NCBI RefSeq assembly: GCF_964204865.1
Contig: NC_135255.1
Span: forward strand, 10,321,135 to 10,385,134
Length of the DNA stretch: 64,000 bases
Direction: 5' to 3'
Source: Styela clava
Lineage: Eukaryota; Chordata; Ascidiacea; Stolidobranchia; Styelidae
Positions 21,947 through 34,143 of this stretch are shown piece after piece. The translations under genes and the position numbers were made by a program. Within the stretch, counting starts at the first letter, position 1; each line of letters begins with the position of its first letter. Below the pieces are notes generated by a model. It searched no databases. It was given only the letters and a program-made list of their open reading frames with translations, and was not told the origin of the DNA.

Positions 21947-24202
21947 TTGTGTGAGTGAATGGGCACATGCGCTGGTTACAGCGTTCATTATAAACCTGTG
22001 TATAGGTTTTGCCCATTTTCCCGATCTTTCAGTTGCCTTTGTCTGTGTGTTTTTTTACTTTTGTTGTAGACGAAAGATCGAAATATAATTGTATTGTATC
22101 TAGTGGTCAGCGAAGTTGAAGTTTTTTGATATGGAAGGCTACCGGTACTGTAAAAGATTGATATTATTTCGTGTCCATACATTTGAGCACTGCTCTCTTG
22201 TTTTATTTTAAATTGTTTCCGCGAGTTGGCACGTGTAGTTAGTAAAGAGAGAGAGAGAATTTTTTTATTGTTTCGTCAAACCAGAAAACACATACAATAT
22301 ATATATGATAGCAAAATGAGAAAAAATTAGATTTCGGTAGATGACAGGGTGGTAACGATACGACCATTAACAGTCATCTGAGTCGGTTACCACCCAAAGC
22401 AAGCACATGAATAAATAAATTAATAACACAGGTTCTGTAATATTACACTCTCAGGATATACATATAGAAAAAAAACTATATACACTATGTAAAAAAAATG
22501 ATATCTAATTAGAGATGAGAAAAATTTCTAATCGGGATTAGGAAGTTATTAAATAAATTTTAAATAGAGAGGAGCAAAAAATAAGAATTCCATACCAAAT
22601 TTATTATTATTTATTATATTAATTTACACTTTCAATCTGTTCTGAATCTTTTGTGCTTACACATGATAAAATATGAGGGTATGATCACAGGGAAATTGAA
22701 GGTTCTATGAGTGACAATAATGTGTTGTGTGAAGAAAACCATAGATTGAGATATGAAATATAGGCATAACAGTAGTACAATTTTATATTTTCAATTCATT
22801 AGGGTGAAGAAAAAAAGCAGGATGCATATGGAACTTCTGCGAGATTTACACATTACTACGCAAAACAGGTATTAAGATGGGAAACAATCAGATTGGTATT
22901 GCAACCCTTCACAAATAATTTAGAAATAGACAAATATGACTATGAGTTGAAATAGATATGTGATATTAAATAAATTTTGACAAGGCTTAAATTAAATAAA
23001 TTAAATAAATTAAATAAATAAATTAAATAAATTTTGACAAGTTGCATCTTCAAAATCACTATTTTTTTAAATGAAAATTTCAATTCAAAACCTATTCTAT
23101 CCCGTTCGTCATAGTCAAGTTTATTTTTTACATCAAGTAAAAAAGTAGCATGCAAAATAAAACAAAAAGTAACACTTAATTTACTGGGGAAGTGAAGCCA
23201 CGGGAATTAAACGTGGTTATCAAGGTTCAAATACAAGATAAAAATTTGAAAAAAAAGGTCAAAAATGTTGTTTATCAGAGTACTGCTAATAATGATGAGT
23301 GTGGCTTCATTTGGTCATATTGCATTTTTTTATTAATATATTCACATAACAGTAACTGGAGTAACGTGCCAAACCCAAAAACAATTTTTCTTTATTGCGT
23401 ATAACTTTAGGTACATAGATTTCTGAATTTCTTTAAATCTATATGTATATGCTGAGTTGTCTAAACATCAGATTCAGATATTTATTTTTTGTCGGGCAAA
23501 AACATTGTGCATTAAAAGAAATACTAAAAATTAAATAAATTCATTGAAAGAGAAACGTACAATATTTGAACTGCAGAAGGCGAGGGTTGCGAAAAGACTA
23601 TCAAAAAGTCATCATGTCAGTGTAACCACCAGATCAGGCAAGATAACGACACTCTACCGGAATATATGATATATATATATAGCAAAATATGAAAGCTGGA
23701 ATCAATTGAAACAACACTGTTCTACAATAGCGGGGACATTGAGTCGGTTCAGATAAACATGTTAAACCGTAAATATATACTACTACGGTTAAACACAGAT
23801 ATCTTGGTCAAGACAACTGAATTGGGGCAAAAAATAAAAAGTCAAATTGCCTGGCAAAAAATAAATATACCCTAAACAAATAGTCGAGGTAATCGAAGCC
23901 TTATTTTACAATTGCGATGGCAAAAAAGAAATGTACCCTTAACACAAAGTTGGGGTAATCAAAGCCTGTTTTATTACTTCGATCAAAATAAACACTCACG
24001 ACACAATGACAGCTGATTTATACTTAAATTTTGAGACAAGAACTAACAAATAAAGTTAACACCCAAAACTACGAAAACGGGTCTATATTTACAATCACGT
24101 CTACTCTGTGTGGATGAAAAGATTTTTAGTGGCCCAAGTTTGAATTGTTAAATCATTCTTGCTGTTTAGACATTGTTACCACAATGAACGAGGAATGTGG
24201 TG
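21947..24202. other. Intergenic between SINE copies
   Basis: No supported gene. It holds a TAAA/TTAAA simple repeat at 22988-23034 flanked on both sides by AAATTTTGACAAG-like sequence. A 66-bp imperfect tandem pair lies at 23845-23976 (TGGCAAAAAAnAAATnTACCC and GGGGTAATCAAAGCC-type phrases). A 10-bp hairpin, GGGTGGTAAC with GTTACCACCC, lies near 22349-22400. Confidence 0.5.
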
Positions 24203-24536
24203 CGGCGCGGCGGTGTGCAAAGCGTTAGGAATACGCTCGCCACCGCACCTCTAATTACTCTGCGTGGGTTCGCAGGTTCGAATCCCATGCAGGATGGTTA
24301 TGTGCGAGAGGATTGCTGGACTCCTCGCCGTCGTAGGGTGGTTCACGTGACCGCTGGTCGGTTACGGCTTCCTCCACCATCAAGTCCATGCTACCGAAAA
24401 AAAAAGTAACTAACTAATCCCATACCCGACATGGAATGGTAACCGGACGAGAGGCAGTGGTTCACCATATGGATAAGTCGTCTTATCGGCTTTCCTCTCC
24501 CCCGGGATAAATATGTAAATCCTATCCTATCCTAAG
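24203..24536 (+). mobile_element. tRNA-derived SINE, copy 3, A box lost
   Basis: The plus-strand copy of the same SINE. The head reads CGGCGGTGTGCAAAGCG where copies 1 and 2 have GTGTGGCTCAACGGG then CTAAGCG, so the A box is deleted while the B box GGTTCGAATCC is intact. The tail has ATCCTATCCTATCCTAAG. This copy should be poorly transcribed by RNA polymerase III. Confidence 0.9.
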
Positions 24537-26378
24537 TTGATGCTCGACAAAACACCGACAGTTTAGGTCTACTCGTATTATGTTGTGGCTAACTTAAAAG
24601 TATAAATTCGATTTCGCCACCAGAGAGAGACACTGAGTAACAACTGGTCGGAAATTTTTTTTATTGGCGTAAACGTGATAGTGATACTATTTGTCTCTTC
24701 CTCGTTATAGAGCTGCGGGGTTAAGGACAAATTAAGCCAATGTTAAGCCTAAATTTCACACTACCCTATACTGTATTCTTTTGAAGCCATTAGCATGGGA
24801 CTTGGGATCCCGGAGATTCCCACTCTGGAAATCCATGTATCTTGATTAATTTTTCATTCCCGATCGCAGAAATAATTTTATCAATATTACGGAATTTTAA
24901 GAAGACAGCTTCTGTTTTTATCAAACATTTTCTCGCTTGTTATGCTGATTATAGGCCCTAAATACCAATTTATAACACCTAAATTTAACAACACTTCAGT
25001 CCGTTCTTCAAAAACAAAACGACTTGTATTGAAGAAAAAAAAGTTTCTCGTTGGTCTTTTGCCGACATAGCGATAGGATATTTAATTATCCCAAGAATAT
25101 GAATTATTACCATTGTTTGTAATTTTGTATCATCCCGTACAATGTACGCCATACGGCGTACATAACCCCGTCGAAGCATTGCCACAACATACCTAAAAAA
25201 TCCCGAAATCCCAAGATCAATCAGCTACTGTTTCTAATGACCTTTTTCTTTATGTGTACAGCTGCATGTGTGAAAAACATTATTCTGTTCTACAATACAT
25301 TGTAACAATACTGAAGCCTAGCGACACGATCGATTTGTAGTAATTTTCGTCATTTACACAAGCGAGCAGCAAGTGCAGAAGGAGGATGCCTCAAATAGCA
25401 ATCGCAATGCGATAAGTATTATATACACTACACTACAGTATCATGATGAAATTACAAAAAGATTAGAAAAACAGTGGAACATCTCCCGTGATATGAATAT
25501 CGGATTAATGCTATTACGCGGCCACAAATCAATATAATTGGTGGACGAGAACATCTAGCTAACGTTGCTTTGAATAGAATGCATCAGGAGCCATTCTGTT
25601 CGACAGCCAGACTGCAAGACAGTGTCAATTCCGACTGAGATAATGATGTATAATATAATTTTCGTGTATGAGCTCAGTTAGCGTATATTTGAACAGAATA
25701 AGCACATCAATACTAATTCGCTTCCGTCGGATGCTATTCAAATCTTGTTAGACTGTCAGCTTGTCTTGTGAGATGTCATCAGCACGGGTTATATGACGGA
25801 TCACGCTTAACATATTTCTTTTGTGATTTATATTACGGTATCAAGTTTTTAGTGTTTGTTTCTCTGTTGCAATTTATGATTAGTTTGCAAATTTGCTTGC
25901 TGTTGGCTGTAGGCACTTAGCAATTGTTTATAGCAGCGCTATCTTGCAGGTTACCGGCAACAAAGGATTAAACTCATTATACATTAAATATATAATGACT
26001 ATCAAGCATTTGGTATGATATTAATTTACTGAATATGTACCATTAGAATTTTTTTTATTGGACATCTTTTGCGTTGACTTAGCTTTTCGACTTGGAATAA
26101 AATAGACGTAATATTTAGATTTCAGATTTAATTTTTGAATTTACAGTTTAAACTTTTATTCATATATTTTGACGGCATTGCTTCAATTTTGGCGTGATAT
26201 ACAGTACATTGGCATGACTTAGATTGATTAGAGTCGGCGCCGTTGAATGAAATAAGTTCGATGGAAATCGGAACATTTGATCTTAATATTTTACCCGAAT
26301 ACTTGAGTTCTGTGATGCCAAGGTCTTCAACTGATTTTAATGAAACGAACAGAATACCACAACAATTTATGATATAGT
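24537..26378. other. Intergenic, nothing recognised
   Basis: AT-rich non-coding sequence. No ORF above 66 codons, no clear repeat, no RNA gene that I can support. Confidence 0.45.
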
Positions 26379-27292
26379 CAGGGTTTCCATAACGTTCATA
26401 TTTCTAAGATTTGTCCTTATTTTAAAGGACTTTGTCTTAGAAAACTTTTTTGTCCTTATTTCTAAGAAATGTCCTTATTTTGACATGTATCCTTATTTTT
26501 GTCCATATTTTAGGGGTAGAGATTTTTATACCGAGCACTTCGTTTGGTCAATTCGGATGATGGATTTGCTAGAAATGATTAAAACCTCATTGATTGCTAT
26601 TGCTACACGCATTCGTGACGTGATAACATCAAATTAATTACCACAGTTGCAGAACAATAGCCTACCGGCAAAGATCTTTTTGTGTAACATGAATCAAAAT
26701 ACAGTAGTAAATAAGAGCTTTGCAGTTGACGAGTAGAACCATTCAAGATCTGATAAATTTGATAAGTGTAGCAGTAGCCTACTGATTTAGTTTTCTCTTC
26801 TAAGCGACTGCCTTCTTACCTAGCATTTCAGCACGTGTTAATTTCGACTTTGCAGTTAGTCAAAAATCAGTGCTATAGACAAAACATGAATATACCGGTA
26901 AATTAAACTTTAAATTTAGTCTAGATCTGGAACTTCATAAGGGATAAAATGAGTAAACGTAAAAACATTTGCCGTGATGATTATGAGGAAGAATTCAACG
27001 GCGTCAAACGAAACGAAGGGCCAGTGTTTTGCGCACTGCAGCTTTTGTGAATGTGACAATAATCTGGAATACATAGGAGCAATTTCTGCTCATAATGCAA
27101 CTCAGAACCACAAGGACTCTGTTCAAAAAATTTAATTCAAACCAATCTATAAATATCTTTTTCAAGAGTCAATGATTATACACGCGTCGCACAGGCTTGA
27201 AGACATTTTGTTTATTACGTTTCGCATTTTGTTATCTTATTTTCATGTTTCCCCAGCGTCCTTATTTTGGGTTCATATCGATGGCAACCCTG
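26379..27292 (+). mobile_element. Decayed hAT-like element with zinc-finger remnant
   Basis: The ends match: CAGGGTTTCCATAACG at 26379 and, reverse-complemented, CAGGGTTGCCATCGAT at 27292. The flanks GATATAGT and AATATAGC look like a worn 8-bp target duplication (ATATAG kept). Near the left end are several TGTCCTTATTTT subrepeats. At 26949 an ATG begins MSKRKNICRDDYEEEF. A frame change later, the sequence reads HCSFCECD ... ISAHNATQNHKDSV, a C-x2-C then H-x5-H arrangement like the N-terminal zinc finger of a transposase. The rest of a transposase is missing. Confidence 0.7.
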
Positions 27293-30200
27293 AATATAGC
27301 ATAGTATAATCTATATTAGCCTACATCAAGGGCACAGTGTATGATTTTAGCTATAACACGCAATGAGTTCTAGAGTAATATTAAAAAATTCGTAGTTTTC
27401 GTCTCGCTCCTGCTGGGTAATACGCTAACTTGCGAAAGCTTCGATCGCATCAGACACGAACGAAAATTTCTGCACGAGTTCTCGGTGTAAAACACAACTA
27501 ACCAATCCTGTTAACAAGTAAATTCGTAAACAGGGTCTAGGTTTAGGGTCTGACTCAAATCGTGGCGTGTGTTTCAAATCCTATCACGTGCAATCGCTTA
27601 TCTTTTTATAGAGGCAAATAGCCACTGTATTGCTATATTACTTTGTTGAGCTCCAAGTTTATACTTGTTGTGCATGGGATACCTTTCTCCCCAAAACGCT
27701 GTTGTGTAACTTTAAAAAGGATGGCATGCGTAACCCAATTTTTCTCATATAGTATTAAATAATCTTGCCGAATGATTACGCTGCGGCACGTTATTATGTC
27801 CATAATAATTTTCCATGGCGTTTATATTACACAATATCAATATACGTTTCTCGCTTTAAATAGTTATGCCTTGTAGCCTGTTATTGTGCCAGTTCGATTT
27901 CACACTCGCGTTTGCAAATTCGCCACTTTGCCCCCTGCAGAAAGAAAAAATGCTGTCCAGTGGCCACGTTGTCTGTGACATACTTTTTCCATATGGATTT
28001 TATTGTGATGTTCAAATAAAGAAATACAGGATATTGTTGAGTATTATACACAGACAGTCGGATATCGATAAATGTATGCAGGATATAATAAATTATAATC
28101 TCTGTTGATCCGCTTTATAGCGCGGCAGATGCCTTTCGTAAAAACCATGGTTTTCATAATGTATTTATGAAAAGGCAGTGTGGACGTCGATTGAGCAAAT
28201 ATATACGACGCCGTTACGACCTCGTTAATGTTTAGTCCCTCGTGCAAAGCGTGTCGAGGGCGGAACGTCGATTTTTTTCACGTCGCCACATTCCGGTTAC
28301 GCATATCGTGTTTGACGTACAAAAGATTCTACGGCGACTCTACGCCTTCAGACGATGCCAAGAGCTAGCGATGCTGAGGTAGCCTATTTGTTAAGAAAAA
28401 TTTCTCTGAGATTACAGCGTTGATGTTATTTGCGGGATAGGGGGAAACAGATGTCATTTGCTATATAATTAAATGCTGACATATGTATATATTTCAAGTA
28501 ATTTATGTCTTTCAAAAACGATGAAACGAATTTAAGAAGTGAAATAAGTCTTCAACAACTTGATGCAGCGGACTGTTGCCGGTGAGTTGTAGTTCCGGTG
28601 AATTCCAACCGGATTATTCCTGTTTGTCAAAGCTGTAGATAAATGGTGATATTCTGATTCGTAAATTTAAGATGATACAAAAATTTTCTTTGACGCACAA
28701 CGCATCGGAATGAGCAAATATTTTTCCATTGAAACGTTGAAAGACGCTTTTTTATTCTCTCTTTTGTTGAATGATAATACTAGACTAAAGCCATTTATAC
28801 CAATATGTGATCCAATTGATATGGCGTCAACTGGAGGCTTCTTGCTCATTTACTGACAGTTGGCTATCATCTTAGCGAAAATTTCGGAACATAAAATTTA
28901 TAGCAAGCAAATAGAAGCAATATTTGCGGTTTGTCTAAACTATGAAATTCCGAGAAATACCACTGCAAAGTGAAATTTTTAACATTTGAAATACGCTTTT
29001 GATTGTGTAGCCCACAAGTTACCGATTATGTTTTGAAGAATATTTGCTCAGAGGTACCTACATTTTATTTTCGAATAAATGGCTAGTTTTTGTACTAACA
29101 AATAACTAACCTTGGCTAACGATCTGAGCAAATTTTTCACAATGGTGGAAGTAAATTCCAGATAGATGGCGTTTGAATAAATTTTCAGACTTTTGCTTAT
29201 TTGTTTTAGTTTTAGGGACGTGTCATTATTGATATGAAGACCGCAAAATATTCAGGGTTGAAATCTGAATAAAAATTAGTTTTGTATATATATATATGTT
29301 TTAGTCGTATATATTCCATTACCTTGATCCTTACGTCATTACAACCTTGTTTTGCTAAACCTATGTTAGAGTGTTATTTATTTTTCACTATGACAAGATT
29401 TGAACTGCACATTTCAGTATATATATATATATACTATGAAGTGATATATTCTGATAATTATTGTCGAAACATTATGGTCACCGACCACATTTTCAATAAA
29501 GTTCGTTAATAAAGCGCATAGACTTCGTAAAAACTTCATGCTCGTTAAGTCTGAAACGGAAATAAATACCGGATTCAACCAACAAGACGCTTTTCGGATA
29601 TTAATTAGTTCATATATTCGTTAGGTTAGGACGTAAATCAAGCCCTGCGTACACAATGCAGCGCAGCTCATTCAGGCTTTTCTGATATTTGGCTGCAGGA
29701 TAAATCTTACTGTCGCAAAATATTGCCCGCTTAATTTTTCGTTTTATTTGATCGAATAGTCACTCTTTGCTTTGATTTGGCATTCCCACTTCAATTCAAC
29801 GGAGTGATTGATCGGATACGGTCTTGAATTTTTAATGAGTTGTGGAATCAAAGTCGTTTCTTTACTTGCAACGGGGAATTGTTGAGCGTTTGCGAGTCTA
29901 TGGTTTCAAAGAATTCGGCTGCAAAAGGGAAATGTTCAATTATTGCAAATTTGAAAATACAAACGTTTATATATATATGTATTGAACGCTTAGCGATTTG
30001 CCATTAATACATGTTCTTTTTTGTGTGTCACATTCAGAGGATAGACAAGGTCATCATAGGCCTATGGGTCGTTTTGTTATTATGTTGTTGCTTTTTTTAA
30101 TATTTTTTTATCAAATATTATTATTTTATACCCATTACAATTGTAACTTAGAAAATGATATTCGCGTAAAAGCCGAATTGGAAATCTGCAACAAACATTT

Positions 30201-31479
30201 TATCGTATTTTTTTAATATTGAAATGACGTAATCAAATTTAAATCGTATCTATTTCAAATTGAAAATCCGAATGTTTCATTGCTACCATCGTTTCATTTT
30301 CATATTTTAATTCGAAAAAATTGGAATTGAAAGACGATATCAAATACGGACATATCTATTTATACGTACAGTATGTACAACCGTTCTGCCAAACGCACAG
30401 CATTTGAATTTCAAATGGTTGCTATTTGGTATCTAAGCACGTGACAGAAGCTATCGCGTGTCTTGTTTACGCGTATCGTCGTCTGATACATTTCGAGTGT
30501 TTTGCAAATTTTACGTCGTTTTGCGTAAGACAGTATAATGTTCTTAGAACAAGATAGGTAGGACTCAAATTCATAGCCGGCGACGTTACGAGAAGACTAC
30601 GGACCTATTCTGAATCGGAGTTTTTTGTTTCTCTCATTTTGACTGGTTAAAAATTAATTGTTTATCGGTTGGGATTTACCGTACTTTTAGTTGAATTTCA
30701 GTTACGTTATCAGTTCAAAGGATTCAAAATGCTATCACGAATTGAGAGACTAACAGAGAGCTCTATTAATCTATGAATGAAAAAAGCAATTTAATAGCAT
30801 TTCGTTATGGCGATAGGTTATGATATGCAGATATGTATATACGCCCCCGGCACGATTTTTTGATAGTGCTCATCTTAAGTAAAAGCAAATATAAAAAGTT
30901 GGAAAATTATTAACTTATGAATAAATACATCATAGCGGGGTTGGGCGTTCTGTTGCGTAGGACAAACTCTTGTCGGTAAACACGTAACTTATTTAAACAA
31001 ACTTTGTTAGGCGTGGCTCCTCATAACTTTTAGATTTATTCCACTATAGATCTTTCGTAAGTTTTAGGAGTATCATTTGCGGGTGTCAGATTCATGACTA
31101 TTCACATTTTAGTATCAGGGAGTAAACTATTATATTTGTGTAGGAGAAATCCACATTCAAGAAAAAGTATATTTACTCAGAAACGACTACACATTATTAT
31201 TAAGACTATTATTTATCCAAGAATTTATGGGTGTGATTATGTTGTACGAGTGATTGTTCTACTGATAGTTGACAGTTGATCGGCACGTAGGACAAATTTT
31301 TCTTTTTAGTTTTTGTGACTGTTTGAATTGAAGTTTATCTTTTATGAATTGTGACTTACAGAAGGGCGTAGTGCTAAGACTACTGAATTCTTCAGTTGTG
31401 GCCATAAATTTCATCATACTTTTTGCATGTGACTTTGTTTTATACCAGCTTTCTTAATAATACCGATGTATTTTTTCAG
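27293..31479. other. Intergenic upstream of the Na+/Ca2+ exchanger
   Basis: No supported coding exon. CpG-richer islands stand out near 28120-28340 and 30430-30620. The second has AAGATAG|GTAGGACT, which could be a 5' splice donor of a non-coding first exon near 30557, but this is only a guess. Short ORFs (up to 80 codons) show no domain. Confidence 0.4.
31478..31479 (+). promoter_or_regulatory. 3' splice acceptor before the exchanger start
   Basis: GTATTTTTTCAG then ATACTATCAG is a good polypyrimidine-AG acceptor, 85 bases before the ATG at 31565. It would end a leader intron or receive a trans-spliced leader. Confidence 0.45.
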
Positions 31480-31564
31480 ATACTATCAGAAATGACAAAT
31501 GTTTAGTTTAAAATAACACCTTTTTCAACTAAACAATTATTAGCACTTCTAAATAAGAAGCAAG

Positions 31565-34060
31565 ATGAGTAATGTGACATCCTCATCTATCATGGATAAT
31601 GTGACCACGCCATCCTCCTGTGCAATGTTCCTTGACTATGATTGTAACAATGGAATCATTTTACCTTTGGTGAATGAATCTCAATGGAGTACTGGATTCA
31701 GAGCATGTCTTTATCTGATTGGTCTGTTGTGGAGCTTCATGTTTGTCGCCATCATAGCTGATACATTCATGTGTGCAATTGAAGTCATCACTAGCAAGAC
31801 AACTGAAATAAAAGTTGCAAGACGAGACAAAGAGGAAGGGTATGAAATAATTGAAGTACGAGTTTGGAATGATACAGTTGCTAATCTTACTTTGATGGCT
31901 CTTGGTTCGAGTGCTCCTGAGATTTTGCTTTCTATTATTGAAATCACGACGAATAACTTTAGAGCTGGGGAACTTGGTCCTAGCACTATTGTTGGATCTG
32001 CTGCTTTCAATCTTTTGATTATCATTGGAGTTTGCATTGTCGGAATTCCAGAAGGTGAAAAAAGAACAATCAAGAGATATAAAGTATTTGCAACAACTTC
32101 GCTTTTTGCCATTTTTGCTTATGTTTGGCTGTATCTTGTTCTTGTTCCAATAACTAAAAATGAAGTTCATCTCTGGGAAGCAGTAGCTACATTTGCCTTT
32201 TTTCCTATATTAGTAATCTTCGCTTTCATAGCTGACAAAGATTATTGTGGAAAGAAAAAAGTGAAAGGAAGCACAATTGAGATTGAAATGGGTGACGTTG
32301 AAGATTCAGCTTTGATGAATGTCACAGAATCTCAGGAAGAGAAGTTGAAAGGTGTTGTAAGTGCATTTATGCAAAATCTTGATAAACCAGAGAATATTTC
32401 AGAAGAAGATGCTGCTTTGATCGCTGTCCACAAAATTCAGAAAGATGTTCCACACAGCAGGGCATGGTATAGGGTGAAAGCATCGAGAGACATGCTAGCT
32501 GGAAAAAGAGTTGATCCTAGTTTAGGTAACACTCTCGAAAGACTCAGTGAGTCCTCACCTGACAAACTCAAGCACAAGGTTGAAGTCAACCAAATTCTTG
32601 GCAAAACACAATCTGAGGAAGCAATAGTCGAATTTGATGCTGTTTCGTGCTCTGTACTTGAGAATTGTGGCTCGGTTAAACTTTCAGTTGTGAGATCTGG
32701 TAATACTGCAAGCAAAGTATCTGTCAGGTATGAAACGGTTGATGGGACAGCAAATGCAGGTGAAGACTATACACCTATCAAGGGGGAGATGACCTTTTAT
32801 CCACAAGAAGTAAGAAAATATGTTGAAGTGTACATTGTTGATGATGATGTATGGGAGCCAGATGAAACATTTTTTGTCAGATTGTACTTAGATGTAGAAG
32901 ATATGAATGGAGAGAAAATAAAATTGGGAAGAAAAAATATAAATCAAGTTACAATTATCAATGATGACGAACCAGGCACTGTAGAATTTACAAAACCAAG
33001 TTACTTAGTGAAGGAAAGTGTTGGTACTGCTCAGATACCTCTCCATAGGTTTGATGGTGCTGATGGAATCGTTACAGTTACTTGGACAACGGAGAATATC
33101 ACAGCAAAAGAAGGTGCAGACTTTATTGGCCATGAAGGAAAAATAACATTTGAGCATGGTGAAGACACAAAAAATATAGAAGTTCCAATTGTGAATGATC
33201 ACAAAACAGAAAAAGATGAAAGTTTCCAAATAATTTTGAGATCGATATCAGAGGGAGCAAAATTAGGACATACACAGAAAACAGTTGTGACAATTGTAGG
33301 AGATGAAGAATTTGATGGATTGATCAAAAGAGTCATTGCCAAAACACATCTGAAATTGAAAAAAATGAAACTAGGATCACAATCCTGGGCAGATCAATTC
33401 GCAGAAGCTATGAATGTAAATGGCGGAGATATTGAAAATGCTACAGCTGGTGATTATGTCATGCATTTACTTACATTTGGATTCAAGTTTATTTGTGCGT
33501 TTGTTCCCCCACCTTCAGTCGGAGGAGGATACCCATGCTTCCTCTGTGCACTTGTAGTTATCGCTATTCTTACAGCTCTTATTCAAGATCTAGCGTCCAT
33601 ATTTGGATGTCTCATCAGTCTTAAACCGAGCGTAACAGCAATTACATTTGTAGCTCTTGGTACATCATTACCTGATCTCTTTGCAAGCAAGACAGCGGCA
33701 ATACAAGAAAAATATGCAGACAATAGCATTGGAAATGTAACTGGAAGCAACAGTGTAAATGTGTTTCTTGGGCTTGGTCTTCCGTGGCTTATAGCTGCTA
33801 TATATTGGAAAGTGAAATACAACAGTCCCTTTCCCATTGAATCTGGAAACCTGGGATTCAGCATAGCTATCTACTCCATCTGTGCTGTTTTATGTACTCT
33901 GACATTAATAATCCGTAGACTGACATCATGTTCTGGAAAAACTGAACTCGGCGGACCAATGCCAGCAAGATATATTTCAGCCTTATTTTTTTTCACTCTG
34001 TGGTTGACATATATCATGCTTTCTGCTTTACAAGCTTATGATATTATACCTGGTTTTTAA
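31565..34060 (+). CDS. Na+/Ca2+ exchanger (SLC8/NCX family), single exon
   Basis: A plasma-membrane antiporter that expels Ca2+ using the Na+ gradient (3 Na+ for 1 Ca2+ in the family). The 831-residue product has an outside N-terminus with NVT and NES glycosylation sites; no cleaved signal peptide is evident. Then come membrane segments with the alpha-1 repeat (about 108-150, GSSAPE at 114-119 and GPSTIVGSAAFN); a cytosolic loop (about 225-640); two Calx-beta domains (about 352-470 and 471-582); and membrane segments with the alpha-2 repeat (about 695-735, GTSLPD at 699-704 and GNVTGSNSVNVFLG). It ends in GF like other NCX proteins. It is somewhat shorter than mammalian NCX1 (about 970): the basic XIP-like segment is reduced to KDYCGKKKVKG and the splice-variable loop of the second Calx-beta domain is missing. 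No intron interrupts it. The start has a good context (AAG before ATG). Confidence 0.97.
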   Translation: MSNVTSSSIMDNVTTPSSCAMFLDYDCNNGIILPLVNESQWSTGFRACLYLIGLLWSFMFVAIIADTFMCAIEVITSKTTEIKVARRDKEEGYEIIEVRVWNDTVANLTLMALGSSAPEILLSIIEITTNNFRAGELGPSTIVGSAAFNLLIIIGVCIVGIPEGEKRTIKRYKVFATTSLFAIFAYVWLYLVLVPITKNEVHLWEAVATFAFFPILVIFAFIADKDYCGKKKVKGSTIEIEMGDVEDSALMNVTESQEEKLKGVVSAFMQNLDKPENISEEDAALIAVHKIQKDVPHSRAWYRVKASRDMLAGKRVDPSLGNTLERLSESSPDKLKHKVEVNQILGKTQSEEAIVEFDAVSCSVLENCGSVKLSVVRSGNTASKVSVRYETVDGTANAGEDYTPIKGEMTFYPQEVRKYVEVYIVDDDVWEPDETFFVRLYLDVEDMNGEKIKLGRKNINQVTIINDDEPGTVEFTKPSYLVKESVGTAQIPLHRFDGADGIVTVTWTTENITAKEGADFIGHEGKITFEHGEDTKNIEVPIVNDHKTEKDESFQIILRSISEGAKLGHTQKTVVTIVGDEEFDGLIKRVIAKTHLKLKKMKLGSQSWADQFAEAMNVNGGDIENATAGDYVMHLLTFGFKFICAFVPPPSVGGGYPCFLCALVVIAILTALIQDLASIFGCLISLKPSVTAITFVALGTSLPDLFASKTAAIQEKYADNSIGNVTGSNSVNVFLGLGLPWLIAAIYWKVKYNSPFPIESGNLGFSIAIYSICAVLCTLTLIIRRLTSCSGKTELGGPMPARYISALFFFTLWLTYIMLSALQAYDIIPGF

Positions 34061-34137
34061 TCTGCTGCTTCTTATACACTCAAGTGGAAATGGAAGAAGG
34101 TCTGCTTCGAAGTTGGGAAAGATGCAATTGACTCAGA

Positions 34138-34143
34138 AATAAA
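34138..34143 (+). terminator. Polyadenylation signal of the exchanger gene
   Basis: AATAAA lies 78 bases after the stop codon, giving a short 3' UTR. Confidence 0.55.

Noticed and set aside
21014..22016. ORFs of 92-140 codons on both strands near 21-22 kb
   Set aside because: They run through the tRNA-derived SINE copies and are repeated with them. The similarity between the predicted proteins only reflects the shared SINE.
31661..32170. A 169-codon ORF on the minus strand inside the exchanger gene
   Set aside because: It lies antisense to a strongly conserved coding region, has no domain, and arises from codon bias of the real frame.
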